A DNA stretch of 64,000 bases from Streptomyces genisteinicus (GCF_014489615.1 NZ_CP060825.1:916001-980000); one strand, 5' to 3'. Positions 25,330 through 33,944 are shown, numbered from the stretch's first letter. The notes: a model not told the origin generated them from the letters alone. Numbers and translations are program-made.

Positions 25330-26511
25330 TCAGACCACCGTCGCGCCCTGGGGCGACGCGCTCGCGGCGGCCAGGGGCGCGGCCGCGGAGGGTGTCCCGC
25401 CGCACGAGGCGCGGACGACGAGACGGGGCAGCAGGTCGACGCGTTCGGCCGGGGCCGCGGCGCCCGCGTCCATCCGCGCCAGGAGCATCCGGGCGGCGAG
25501 CACCCCGACCTCGGTCTTCGGCGGGGAGACCGCGGTCAGGGGCAGGTCGCCGACATCGGCGACCTCGTCGTCGTAGGCGACGACGGCGAGGTCGTCCGGC
25601 ACCCGCAGCCCCTGCCGCCGCGCCTCGACCACGAGGGAGGCGGCATCGCGGTCGCCGAGGCAGAAGACCGCGGTGACGCCCGAGTCCGCGCAGTGGCGGA
25701 CGTACGCGGCCGTCTCCTCGGCCGTCCACACCGCCCGCCGGACCGAGACGCCCTCGGGGACCTCCATGCCGAGCAGGTCGCTGCCCGCGTCGAAGCCCCT
25801 GGCCACCAGGTCCGCGGACCCCGTGTGCAGGCGTCCGAGGTGTCCGACCCGCCGGTGGCCCAGCGAGCGGAGGTGGCGCAGCGCCAGGCACACGCCGCCG
25901 CCGTGGTCGGTGCGCACGTAGGGCGTCGGATCGTCCGGCGCGGGCTGCGGCGGACAGCGCTCCAGGAGGACGTACGGGACCGGGAGTTCGCGCAGGCAGT
26001 CCACGTACTCCTGCGCGTCCGGCATGAGATGGAGGTTCGGGGCGAGCAGCAGCCCGTCGACCCCCGTCTCGCGCAGGGCCCGCAACTCGTCGCGCTCGAC
26101 CGCGAGGTCGTACTTCGACGAGGCGAGCAGCACCCCGACGCCGGAGTCGCGGAGCACCTGCCGGATGCCTTCGACGACGCGCGGATAGTAGTACGTCGTC
26201 GACGGCACCAGGACGCCGACCAGCCGGCGCGGCCCCGGCCCGGGGCCGGGCCGGGGGCGGACGAACGTGCCGGCGCCCTGGCGTCGTTGGACCGTGCCGT
26301 CGGCCACGAGTTCGCTCACCGCGCGGCGCAGGGTGTTGATGCTGACCTCCAGCGCATCGGCCAGGTCCCGCTCCACGGGCAGCTGCGTCCCGGCGCCCCA
26401 GACACCTCGGGCGATCTCCGCCCGGAGGTGTTCGGCGACCCGCCGGTACTTCGGCCCGAGAAGGAATGAATCTTTGTCTTCCGCCGACTTCATGCCGGGA
26501 GATTGCAGCAT
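25330..26511 (-). CDS. GntR-LacI hybrid transcriptional regulator (AraR-like)
   Basis: A 393-residue repressor combining an N-terminal GntR winged helix (KYRRVAEHLRAEIARGVWGAGTQLPVERDLADALEVSINTLRRAVSELVADG, about 21-73) with a LacI-type periplasmic-binding-fold sensor (VGVLVPSTTYYYPRVVEGI from about 98, LGHRRVGHLGRL near 220, VVAYDDEVADV near 330). The same architecture is known from AraR of Bacillus, where a sugar releases DNA. The ATG at 26511 has AAGGGA 4 bases upstream; a second ATG six codons in lacks one. It sits at the centre of the sugar locus and faces a promoter region with several GGAATGAAT/ATTCATTCC elements. Confidence 0.93.
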   Translation of the reverse strand: MLQSPGMKSAEDKDSFLLGPKYRRVAEHLRAEIARGVWGAGTQLPVERDLADALEVSINTLRRAVSELVADGTVQRRQGAGTFVRPRPGPGPGPRRLVGVLVPSTTYYYPRVVEGIRQVLRDSGVGVLLASSKYDLAVERDELRALRETGVDGLLLAPNLHLMPDAQEYVDCLRELPVPYVLLERCPPQPAPDDPTPYVRTDHGGGVCLALRHLRSLGHRRVGHLGRLHTGSADLVARGFDAGSDLLGMEVPEGVSVRRAVWTAEETAAYVRHCADSGVTAVFCLGDRDAASLVVEARRQGLRVPDDLAVVAYDDEVADVGDLPLTAVSPPKTEVGVLAARMLLARMDAGAAAPAERVDLLPRLVVRASCGGTPSAAAPLAAASASPQGATVV

Positions 26512-26616
26512 TCAATCCCTTGAGTCAAGCCTTGCGCCCCATTCATCGGGCGTGCTTTCTTGGCGACAGTCGCAGTAATTCCTTGAATTCATTCTCTTTA
26601 TCGGAATGAATTCCGT
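26460..26616. promoter_or_regulatory. operator cluster between gntR and the SDR/aldolase operon
   Basis: An unusually AT-rich stretch for this genome. It has a perfect 10+10 bp inverted repeat GAATTCATTC / GAATGAATTC (26585-26594 and 26604-26613, 9-bp spacer), a further GGAATGAAT inside the gntR 5' end (26463-26471), ATTCAAT over the gntR start (26510-26516), CCCATTCATC near 26540, and the palindrome CTTGAGTCAAG (26519-26529). Repeated ATTCATT half-sites at both promoters suggest binding and looping by the hybrid regulator. Confidence 0.65.
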
Positions 26617-26633
26617 GAGTTCGGGGAGTCACC

Positions 26634-27668
26634 ATGAAAGCCCTGCCCCTGACCGTGGGGGACCTGGAGGACGAACTCGCCCGCCCGGGCGACGGCCTCG
26701 TCTCCGACGCCGCCGCGTGGCCGGCACGGGTGCTCGTCCTCGGTGCCGGAGGGAAGACGGGCGCGGGGATATCGGCCATGGCCCGGCGCGCGCTCGACGC
26801 GGCGGGCCGTCAGGACGCCGAGGTGGTCGCGGTGTCCCGTTGGACCGACCGCGCAGCCTGTGAACGGCTGTCGAAGCAGGGGGTGTCGACCCTCGCCGCC
26901 GATCTGTCCGATCCGGCCGCGCTCGCCGCCCTCCCGGACGCCGGCGCCGTCGTCCACCTGGTCGGCGCCAAGTTCGGCACGGCGGGCGCGCCCGAGCAGG
27001 CGTGGATGACCAACACCGTGCTCCCGGCGCACGTCGCGCGCCGCTTCCCCGGCGCCCGCACCGTGGCGCTCTCCACCGGCAACGTGTACGCGATGACCGC
27101 CCCGGTCACCGGCGGCGCGACCGAGGGCGATCCGCCCGGCCCGGTCGGCGACTACGCGGTCACCTGCCTCGGGCGGGAGCAGGTGTTCCGCCACGCGGCC
27201 GCGGCGTACGGGACGCCGGTCGCGCTCGTGCGGCTCAACTACGCCTGCGAGCCCCGGTACGGGGTGCTGCTCGACCTCGCCCGCACCCTGCTGCGCGGCG
27301 ATCCGGTCGGCCTCGGCGCCGGGGCGGTCAACGTCGTCTGGCAGCGCTACGCCAACGAGGTCGTGCTGCGCTGCCTGGCGCGGGCGTCGTCCGGTGACCC
27401 GTTCGTCCTCAACCTGACCGGGCCGGAGACGGCCGGAGTCGGCACTCTCGCCCGCCGCCTCGGTGAACACCTGGGCGTGGAGCCGCGGTTCACGGGCGAG
27501 CCGCCCGTGACGGGTCTGCTGAGCGACGCGAGCCGCTGCCACGCCCTCTTCGGCTATCCCGACCTCCCCCTGGGCTCGCTCGTCGAGCTCCAGGCCCGCT
27601 GGCTGCTCGCGGGCGGCGAGGTCTGGGACAAGCCGACCAAGTTCGAGCGACGGGACGGCCGGTTCTGA
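26634..27668 (+). CDS. NAD(P)-dependent epimerase/dehydratase-like protein (extended SDR)
   Basis: A 344-residue protein with an SDR Rossmann fold starting at RVLVLGAGGKTG (31-42), an acidic ribose-binding region, the strand GAVVHLVGAKFG and the active-site region TVALSTGNVYAM near 145-156, followed by DYAVTCLGRE near 173. The usual YxxxK is altered: after Tyr the lysine position is Cys. Related proteins in sugar clusters, as I remember them, show the same YxxxC-LGRE pattern, so this may be a distinct subfamily rather than a dead enzyme. GGGGAG precedes the ATG. Its stop overlaps the next start by one base (TGATG). Confidence 0.85.
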   Translation: MKALPLTVGDLEDELARPGDGLVSDAAAWPARVLVLGAGGKTGAGISAMARRALDAAGRQDAEVVAVSRWTDRAACERLSKQGVSTLAADLSDPAALAALPDAGAVVHLVGAKFGTAGAPEQAWMTNTVLPAHVARRFPGARTVALSTGNVYAMTAPVTGGATEGDPPGPVGDYAVTCLGREQVFRHAAAAYGTPVALVRLNYACEPRYGVLLDLARTLLRGDPVGLGAGAVNVVWQRYANEVVLRCLARASSGDPFVLNLTGPETAGVGTLARRLGEHLGVEPRFTGEPPVTGLLSDASRCHALFGYPDLPLGSLVELQARWLLAGGEVWDKPTKFERRDGRF

Positions 27669-28903
27669 TGCGCGACCCGATCCGGCCGCACGGCCCCGCC
27701 GCCCCCGCCGCCCCTCCCACCGCGCCCGCATCCGCCGACGCGGCACCCGCGCACACGAACCGCACCCCCGCCCCGGGCAGCTCCGCGGCTGCCCCCGGCG
27801 GCCGCCCGGACGCCGCGCGCCGTGCCGCGGCCGCCGCCCTGCTGCACCGCGGCACCGTGATCCCCGCCCATCCCCTCGCCCTGGACGCCCGGCGCCGCCT
27901 CGACGAGCGCCGCCAGCGGGCGCTGACCCGCTACTACCTGGACGCGGGGGCGGGCGGCGTCGCCGTCGGGGTCCACACCACGCAGTTCGCGCTCCGTGAC
28001 CACGGGCTGTACCGCGCCGTCCTGGCCCTGGCCGCCGAGGAGTGCGCCCGGCACGAGGGGCGTGACGCCCCGGGGGCGGCGGTCGTCCGCGTCGCGGGGG
28101 TGTGCGGGCCGGTGGAGCAGGCGGTGGCCGAGGCCGTGACCGCGCGGTCGCTCGGCTACGACGCCGTCCTCGTCTCCCCCGCCGGCCTGCCGGACGCGGA
28201 CGAGGCGGCACTCCTCGACCGGTCGGCGGCGGTCGGCGAGGTGCTGCCGGTGATCGGCTTCTACCTCCAGGAGGCGGTCGGAGGCCGCTACCTGTCCCGG
28301 GGCTACTGGCGCGGACTGGCCGACCAGGAGTCGACGGTGGCCGTCAAGGCCGCCCCCTTCGACCGCTACCGCACCCTCGAACTCGTCCAGGGCGTCGCCG
28401 CGTCGGAGCGCGGTGCGCGGGTGGCCCTCTACACCGGCAACGACGACGCGATCGTGCAGGACCTGCTCACCCCGTTCGCCGTGGACGGGCCGTCGGGTCC
28501 GGTGGTCCGGCGGTTCACGGGCGGGCTGCTCGGTCACTGGGCGGTGTGGACGCGTTCCGCGGTCAGGCTGCTCGCCGACGCCCACGCGGCGGCGGGCGGC
28601 GACCGGGCGGCGGCCGCCCGGGCCGAGGCACGGCTGGCCGGCGACACCGAGGCGAACGCCGCCGTCTACGACGTGCGCGGCGGCTTCGCCGGCGTCATCG
28701 CCGGGGTCCACGAAGTCCTGCGCCTCCAGGGACTGCTGGCCGGCACCTGGTGCCTGGACCCCGCCGAGGACCTGTCGCCCGGACAGGCCGCGCTCATCGC
28801 CGGTGTGCGCGAGCGGTACCCGTGGCTGCGCGAGGAGGACGCGTTCATCGCCTCCCGCCTCCCGCGCTGGCTCGGCGACCCGGACACCCCCGCCCCGTCC
28901 TGA
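27668..28903 (+). CDS. dihydrodipicolinate synthase family (DHDPS/NAL-like) aldolase
   Basis: A 411-residue protein. The first ~50 residues are Pro/Ala-rich and probably disordered; the rest is a class I aldolase TIM barrel. The Schiff-base lysine is probably in ESTVAVKAAPFDRYRT near residue 225, and FTGGLLGHWAVWT lies further on. The family splits or condenses 2-keto acids (KDG aldolase, sialate lyase, DHDPS and others). In this operon, after an SDR and beside a polysaccharide lyase, cleavage of a 2-keto-3-deoxy sugar acid is the most natural guess. Translation is coupled to the SDR by TGATG. Confidence 0.85.
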   Translation: MRDPIRPHGPAAPAAPPTAPASADAAPAHTNRTPAPGSSAAAPGGRPDAARRAAAAALLHRGTVIPAHPLALDARRRLDERRQRALTRYYLDAGAGGVAVGVHTTQFALRDHGLYRAVLALAAEECARHEGRDAPGAAVVRVAGVCGPVEQAVAEAVTARSLGYDAVLVSPAGLPDADEAALLDRSAAVGEVLPVIGFYLQEAVGGRYLSRGYWRGLADQESTVAVKAAPFDRYRTLELVQGVAASERGARVALYTGNDDAIVQDLLTPFAVDGPSGPVVRRFTGGLLGHWAVWTRSAVRLLADAHAAAGGDRAAAARAEARLAGDTEANAAVYDVRGGFAGVIAGVHEVLRLQGLLAGTWCLDPAEDLSPGQAALIAGVRERYPWLREEDAFIASRLPRWLGDPDTPAPS

Positions 28904-29114
28904 CCCCGCCCCACCACGCCCCGTCCTGACCCCCGCCCCGCCCCCGCACGGCCGGACCGCGCCCCGCCACGCCGCGTCCGGGCCGCACCGCCCCCTGCCG
29001 CACCGCCCCCACGAGCGCACCACCCCCACGCGTCCACCGGTTCGCGCGGGTGCCCGGGCCCACCGGCGCACCACCTCCCGAGAACCGTCGGCGCACCGAC
29101 AGAAGGAGATCCCC

Positions 29115-30026
29115 GTGAAGAGCAGGAGCACGATCCTCGGCACCACCGCCGCGGCCGGCGCACTCGTCGCCGCGGCCGTGTTCGCGCCCCAGGCGTCCGG
29201 CGCCGGCACACCCGCCGAACGGCCCGCGCCCAAGGCGCTGAAGGTGAACACCTTCGAGCGGCCCACGGCAGGCATGCCCTACCCCCTCGCCGAGTGGGCG
29301 AAGGACGGCTGGAGCGCACCCTGGGCGCTGGGCATGGACAACCGCGCCCGCATCGTGGACGACACCCCGGCGCACAGCGGCCGCAAGTCGCTGCGCGTCC
29401 ACTACCCCAAGGGGCAGATAGGGCCCGAGCAGTCCGGGGCCCTCGCGCCGTTCGCGGTGCCGAAGGCCCGCGAGTACTACCTGTCCTACTGGGCCAAGTT
29501 CAGCGGGGACTTCAGCTGGGGCACCACCGAGTACGCGGGCAAGCTGGGCATCGGCCTCGCGGGCGGCGCCGCCTGCTCCGGCGGCCAGGTCTGCGACGGC
29601 ACCAACGGCTTCAGCTCGCGGATCATCTGGCGCACCGCCAAGGGCCAGGCGGCCGTGTACTACTACCACATGGGCCACGCGGGAACGTACGGCGACTACG
29701 CCGTGCTCAAGAACAACGGCGCCGACATCTACTGGCCGAAGGGCCAGTGGGTCAACCTGGTCCAGCGGCTGAAGGTGAACACGGTCACCGGCGGACGCGC
29801 CAACGCGGACGGAGAGATCGAGATCTTCTACAACGGGAAGTCCGCCGCCAAGGTGACCGGGCTGCGCTTCGTCACCAACGCCGACCAGGTGGACAAGGCG
29901 TACTTCTCCAGCTTCGCCGGCGGTGCGACCACCAACTTCGCACCGCAGAAGGACAGTTACATATGGTTCGACGACGTGAAGGTCTCCACCTCGCGCGCCG
30001 ACATCTGCGAGCTCCGCGGCTGCTGA
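29115..30026 (+). CDS. secreted polysaccharide lyase (PL14-like)
   Basis: A 303-residue exported protein: Sec signal peptide 1-30 with an ASGA cleavage site, then a beta jelly-roll domain. The features SLRVHYPKGQIGPEQSG, YYLSYWAKFSGDFSW, GGKLGI-like YAGKLGIG, GFSSRIIWR, AVYYYHMGH and WFDDVKVS match what I know of polysaccharide lyase family 14 and related alginate/glucuronan lyases. It would depolymerise an external uronate polymer by beta-elimination. Start GTG with AAGGAG 6 bases upstream. It follows the aldolase gene after a 211-bp C-rich gap, so it may have its own promoter. Concanavalin A-like glycan binding without lyase activity is the alternative. Confidence 0.75.
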   Translation: MKSRSTILGTTAAAGALVAAAVFAPQASGAGTPAERPAPKALKVNTFERPTAGMPYPLAEWAKDGWSAPWALGMDNRARIVDDTPAHSGRKSLRVHYPKGQIGPEQSGALAPFAVPKAREYYLSYWAKFSGDFSWGTTEYAGKLGIGLAGGAACSGGQVCDGTNGFSSRIIWRTAKGQAAVYYYHMGHAGTYGDYAVLKNNGADIYWPKGQWVNLVQRLKVNTVTGGRANADGEIEIFYNGKSAAKVTGLRFVTNADQVDKAYFSSFAGGATTNFAPQKDSYIWFDDVKVSTSRADICELRGC

Positions 30027-30177
30027 GCCCGCCGCCGTGCGTCCGGCCGGGCGCACGCCGACCCGCCGACCGGGTGCGGCAGCCGGCCGCGCCCGGCACC
30101 CACCCGAGCACCACTCGCGCCGGGTCCCGCCACGGGGCCCGGCGCGGGGTCCACCCACCCGCGACCAGGAGCGTTCG

Positions 30178-31980
30178 TTGCCCGTCATGCCCTTCCCGCG
30201 TCCGCGCAGCATCACCGTCTCCCCGGGCGGCGCCCCGCCGGACGCGCCGTTCACCGTCACCGCCGACCCCGCGCTGCCCGCCGAGGGGTACCGGCTGCGC
30301 ACCGGACCGGACGGCGTGCACCTGGCCCACGCCGACGCCGCGGGGCTGCGGTACGGCCTGGCGACCCTGGACCAGCTGCGCGCCTCGCCCGGGTTCCCGG
30401 AGACCGGCTACGCGGTCGACGACCACCCGGACTTCCCGGTCCGCGGCTTCCTGCTCGACATCAGCCGGGACCGTGTCCCCACCCGCCGCACCCTGCGTCG
30501 CTGGCTGGAGGTGCTGTCGCTGGCCCGGTTCAACCAGCTGGAGCTGTACACCGAGCACACCTTCGCCTTCCGCGACCACGCCGACGTCTGGCAGGACGCG
30601 TCCCCCCTCACCGCCGGGGACCTGCGCTGGCTGGACGCGCAGTGCGCCGCCCTCGGGATCGCGCTCGTCGCGAACCAGAACACCTTCGGCCACATGGAGC
30701 GCTTCCTCGCCCTCGACCGGCACCGGGACCGTGCCGAGAACCCTGACGGCTTCGTGCGCGGCGGGGTCCGCCACCCCCCGTCCACCCTGGCACCCACGCC
30801 GGAGAACGCCGCGTTCGCACAGGCCCTGGTCGCCGAGGTCGCGGACGGACTGCGCACCCGCCGGGTGAACATCGGCGCCGACGAACCGTTCGAGCTCGGC
30901 ACCGGCCGCTCCCGCGACCGGGCCGCCCGCGACGGGGTGGGCGCCGTGTGGCTCGACCACGTCGGCTCGCTGATGGAGCCGTGGCTGGCGGCGGGCTGGA
31001 CGGTCCAGTTCTGGGCCGACGTGCTGGTCGGCCATCCGGAGCTGCTGGGCGCACTGCCCGACGGGTCGGTGCCGGTGGTGTGGCAGTACGACGCGCCCGG
31101 CACCGCCCGGGCGGTGCTCGCCGCGGCCGGCGGGGAGGCCGCCGGGTGGAAGGCGGTCGGCGCCGACCTGGACGCGCTGGCCGAGGGGTTCCGCTCCCGG
31201 ACCAGGATGTTCCGGGAGGCCGGGCGGGAGTTCTGGGTGGCGCCGGGCACCGGGACCTGGAACTCCCTGCTCGGCCGGCTGGACAACGCCCGGGAGAACA
31301 TGGCCGACGCGGCGGCGGCGGGGCTGGAGCACGGCGCGACCGGCTACCTGCTCACCTGCTGGGGCGACCAGGGCATGTGGGAGCCGCCGTCCCCCGCGTT
31401 CGGCCCCGCCGTCTACGGGGGCGCGGTCGCCTGGTGCCTCGACGCCAATCGCGACCTGGACCTCGCGCCGGTCCTCGACGCCCATGTGCTGCTCGACGCC
31501 GCCGGGCTCGCCGGGAGCGTGCTGGACCGCCTCGGGCGCCTCGGCGAGTCCCTGGGCGTGCCGCTCCTCAACGCCTCGCCGCTGGTGCGGGTACTGCGCC
31601 CGGACGCGGCGCACCCGGTGACCGACCACCCCACCGAGGAGGCGATGGACACCGCCGCGCGCACCCTGGAGGAGTGCCGGCGGGATCTCGCCGACGCCGA
31701 CCTCGCCGCCGCCGACGGCGACACCGTGGTCCGTGAGCTGACCCATGCCGTCGCGCTCGCCGCGTTCGCGCTCGACCTGCTGCGTGCGCAGGCTCACTCC
31801 GGCGGCCCGGCCGACACCGTCGACGCGGCGACGGCGGCGCGGCTGCTGCGGCGCCTGGACCCGCTCCTCGCCGAGCAGCGCGCCTGCTGGCTGCTGCGCT
31901 CGCGGCCGGGCGGGCTGGACGACAGCATGGCCCGCTTCGCCGTCGTGCGGCGGCTGCTCACGGCGGCGGCCGGCTCATGA
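30178..31980 (+). CDS. cytoplasmic GH20-like beta-N-acetylhexosaminidase
   Basis: About 600 residues. The N-terminal GH20b-like domain runs to about 85 and the TIM barrel starts at DDHPDFPVRGFLLDISRDRVPT. The catalytic Asp-Glu pair of GH20 is visible in RRVNIGADEPFELGTGRS near 240. WGDQGMWEPPSPAF near 395 fits the substrate-binding Trp region. There is no signal peptide, so it should act on imported fragments. The TTG at 30178 sits 6 bases after GGAG; the ATG at 30187 (three codons later) is the alternative but is about 15 bases from it. Its stop overlaps the following ATG (ATGA). Confidence 0.85.
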   Translation: MPVMPFPRPRSITVSPGGAPPDAPFTVTADPALPAEGYRLRTGPDGVHLAHADAAGLRYGLATLDQLRASPGFPETGYAVDDHPDFPVRGFLLDISRDRVPTRRTLRRWLEVLSLARFNQLELYTEHTFAFRDHADVWQDASPLTAGDLRWLDAQCAALGIALVANQNTFGHMERFLALDRHRDRAENPDGFVRGGVRHPPSTLAPTPENAAFAQALVAEVADGLRTRRVNIGADEPFELGTGRSRDRAARDGVGAVWLDHVGSLMEPWLAAGWTVQFWADVLVGHPELLGALPDGSVPVVWQYDAPGTARAVLAAAGGEAAGWKAVGADLDALAEGFRSRTRMFREAGREFWVAPGTGTWNSLLGRLDNARENMADAAAAGLEHGATGYLLTCWGDQGMWEPPSPAFGPAVYGGAVAWCLDANRDLDLAPVLDAHVLLDAAGLAGSVLDRLGRLGESLGVPLLNASPLVRVLRPDAAHPVTDHPTEEAMDTAARTLEECRRDLADADLAAADGDTVVRELTHAVALAAFALDLLRAQAHSGGPADTVDAATAARLLRRLDPLLAEQRACWLLRSRPGGLDDSMARFAVVRRLLTAAAGS

Positions 31981-32942
31981 CACCCGACGAGTGGACGGCG
32001 GCACTGCTCGCCCAGACCCCGCGTGCCGGTGTGCCCGACCCCCGGCCGCTCGATCCGGGTGTCCGGGACCACGCCCTCGGCGTCCTCGCCGTGCCGGAGG
32101 CCGACCGGCCGGAGCTGCTCGCGGCGCTCCCCGACCCGGCGCGGACGCCCGCGCTCTGGGAGGCGCTGGTCCGCTGCCACCAGACGCTGTTCGGCACGGA
32201 CCGCGTACCGGCCGCGGCCGACTGGCCCGCCGCGCCCACCGCGCTCGGCGCGGCGGGCCGGTGGTTCTGGGCCCATCTCTTCCTGCTCGCCGTGCCCCGC
32301 GCGCTGGAGGAGCAGCGGCGGCGGGGCGTGCCCGACGCCGTGGTGCACGCGACCTTCGCCGATCTGGGTGCCAAGACCGCGTCCTACCGGCTCGCCCACG
32401 GCCGGGGCGGCTTCGACCGCCAGACGTGGATGTGCCGGCACTTCCGCGGCACCCTCCACCGCCTGGGACGCCTGCAGTTCGAGAGCACGGTCTACGACTC
32501 CGCCGCCTGGGGCGCGGACGCCGCGCCGCCCGGGGGCCCCGCCGAGGGCGAACCGGTGCTGGACACGCACATCCCGGGGGACGGCCCGCTCACACCGGCG
32601 GACTGCGACGCGTCGTTCGCCGCCGCCGGCCCGTTCATGGCCGCACACCGTCCCGGTACCCGGTTCGCCTTCGCGACCTGTCACTCCTGGCTGCTGGACC
32701 GCACGCTCGCGGACGGTCTGGGGCCCGACGCCAACATCCCCGCCTTCCAGCGGCGGTTCGCGGCGCACGGTGACGAACCGGTCTGCGACGACGACGTCCT
32801 GGAGTTCGTCTTCCACGCGCCGCCGGGCACGGCCGACCGTGCCCGCCTGCCGCGCGGGAACCGCCTCCAGCGGACTCTGCTCGACCGGCTCGACCGGGGC
32901 GGGCACTGGCACCTCGGCCGGGGCTGGACACCACTCCCCTGA
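31977..32942 (+). CDS. NAT_N/GNAT_C-type acyltransferase domain protein
   Basis: A 321-residue protein coupled to the GH20 gene by a 4-bp ATGA overlap. The N-terminal half is helical (LLAALPDPARTPALWEALVRCHQTLF). The C-terminal half resembles the GNAT_C acyltransferase fold: LDTHIPGDGPLTPADCDASFAAAGPFMAAHRPGTRFAFATCHSWLLD, then GPDANIPAFQRRF. The conserved CHSWLLD block is typical. Such proteins are annotated as acyltransferases of unknown substrate. Because it is translated with a hexosaminidase, acylation or de/re-acylation of an amino sugar is a testable idea. The end of the locus follows. Confidence 0.75.
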   Translation: MTPDEWTAALLAQTPRAGVPDPRPLDPGVRDHALGVLAVPEADRPELLAALPDPARTPALWEALVRCHQTLFGTDRVPAAADWPAAPTALGAAGRWFWAHLFLLAVPRALEEQRRRGVPDAVVHATFADLGAKTASYRLAHGRGGFDRQTWMCRHFRGTLHRLGRLQFESTVYDSAAWGADAAPPGGPAEGEPVLDTHIPGDGPLTPADCDASFAAAGPFMAAHRPGTRFAFATCHSWLLDRTLADGLGPDANIPAFQRRFAAHGDEPVCDDDVLEFVFHAPPGTADRARLPRGNRLQRTLLDRLDRGGHWHLGRGWTPLP

Positions 32943-33357
32943 AGGGCGCCCGGTGCAGGAGCGCCCCGGCGGAACCGCGCGCCCGCGGGGGTCTTCGCGC
33001 CGGGGCGCGACGCGGCGGCCCGGCGCGGCCCGGCGAGGGCGCCGTGCACCGGGCGTCGTGTCCACGCCGTCGCCATCGCCCGTGGGCCTGTCGTCGCCCC
33101 CGTCCGCCGCGGGGCCGGGAGAGGGGGACGACCGGGCCGGCGCTTCCGGGCCACCGGCCGGCCGCTGCCGTCGCCGGCAGCCGGCCGAGGTCTCGCGGGG
33201 CCGAGGTGTCCCGGGGCCTCCCCGGCGGCGGGCGGGGAGCCCCCGTTCCCGGGCGCCGTTCCTGAGAATTGTGTGAAGCGTTGAACAGCGGTGCCGGAGA
33301 TCGCGTACACCAGGACGAACCCGTCGGCACAGGGCCGGCCGTGACCAGGGAGTCGAC
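32943..33357. other. non-coding gap after the sugar locus
   Basis: 415 bp without a convincing gene. A small hairpin (GGGCGC/GCGCCC, 32944-32966) lies directly after the acyltransferase stop. An 11-bp inverted repeat links 32947-32957 with 33045-33055. The last ~90 bp are less GC-rich (tgagaattgtgtgaagcgttgaac) and probably carry the promoter of the Rieske gene. Confidence 0.5.
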
Positions 33358-33834
33358 ATGACCGGATCGCAGGGGACCGCGCGGACCGTGGCGCGGCGCA
33401 CCGTCGTCGCCGCGGTGGGCGGCGCCGGTCTCACCGTCGCCATGACCGCCTGCGGCGGCTCGGACGACGGCGGGCAGACCGTGTCCGACCAGCCGGCCGA
33501 CTCCGGCACCACCGGCGCCACGGGCGGCACCACCGGCGGCACGGAGGGTGGCGGGAGCGCGATCGCGAAGGTCTCGGACATCCCGGAGGGCGGCGGCAAG
33601 GTGGTCGGCGACGTCGTGATCACCCAGCCGCAGGCAGGTGTGTTCAAGGCGTTCTCGTCCACCTGCACCCACCAGGGCTGCGCGGTCAAGGACGTGTCGG
33701 CCGGTGTCATCGTCTGCCCCTGCCACAACAGCAGGTTCGACGCATCCGACGGCAGTGTGCAGTCCGGCCCGGCGACCGCGCCGCTGCCGCCGGCGCAGAT
33801 CGTCGTGGACGGGGAATCCATCAGGCTCGCGTGA
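33358..33834 (+). CDS. Rieske (2Fe-2S) iron-sulfur lipoprotein
   Basis: A 158-residue protein with a twin-arginine N-terminus ([18 protein letters not shown]) and a lipobox-like MTAC (Cys32), then a Gly/Thr-rich linker to about residue 67 and a Rieske domain. The cluster ligands are C103/H105 in CTHQGC and C120/H123 in CPCHNSRF; C108 and C122 provide the stabilising disulfide. Such Tat-exported Rieske proteins are common in Streptomyces and are not part of the bc1 complex operon. The redox partner is unknown. Confidence 0.93.
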   Translation: MTGSQGTARTVARRTVVAAVGGAGLTVAMTACGGSDDGGQTVSDQPADSGTTGATGGTTGGTEGGGSAIAKVSDIPEGGGKVVGDVVITQPQAGVFKAFSSTCTHQGCAVKDVSAGVIVCPCHNSRFDASDGSVQSGPATAPLPPAQIVVDGESIRLA

Positions 33835-33944
33835 GCCGCGGCCGTCCCGGCGCTCGGGGTCAGGCGCCGGGCGGCGGACCGCGATCACGCGGACGGCCGG
33901 GGCGGGGCGGCGCGCGGTGCGCGCGCCCCGGCCCGGCCGGTGAC

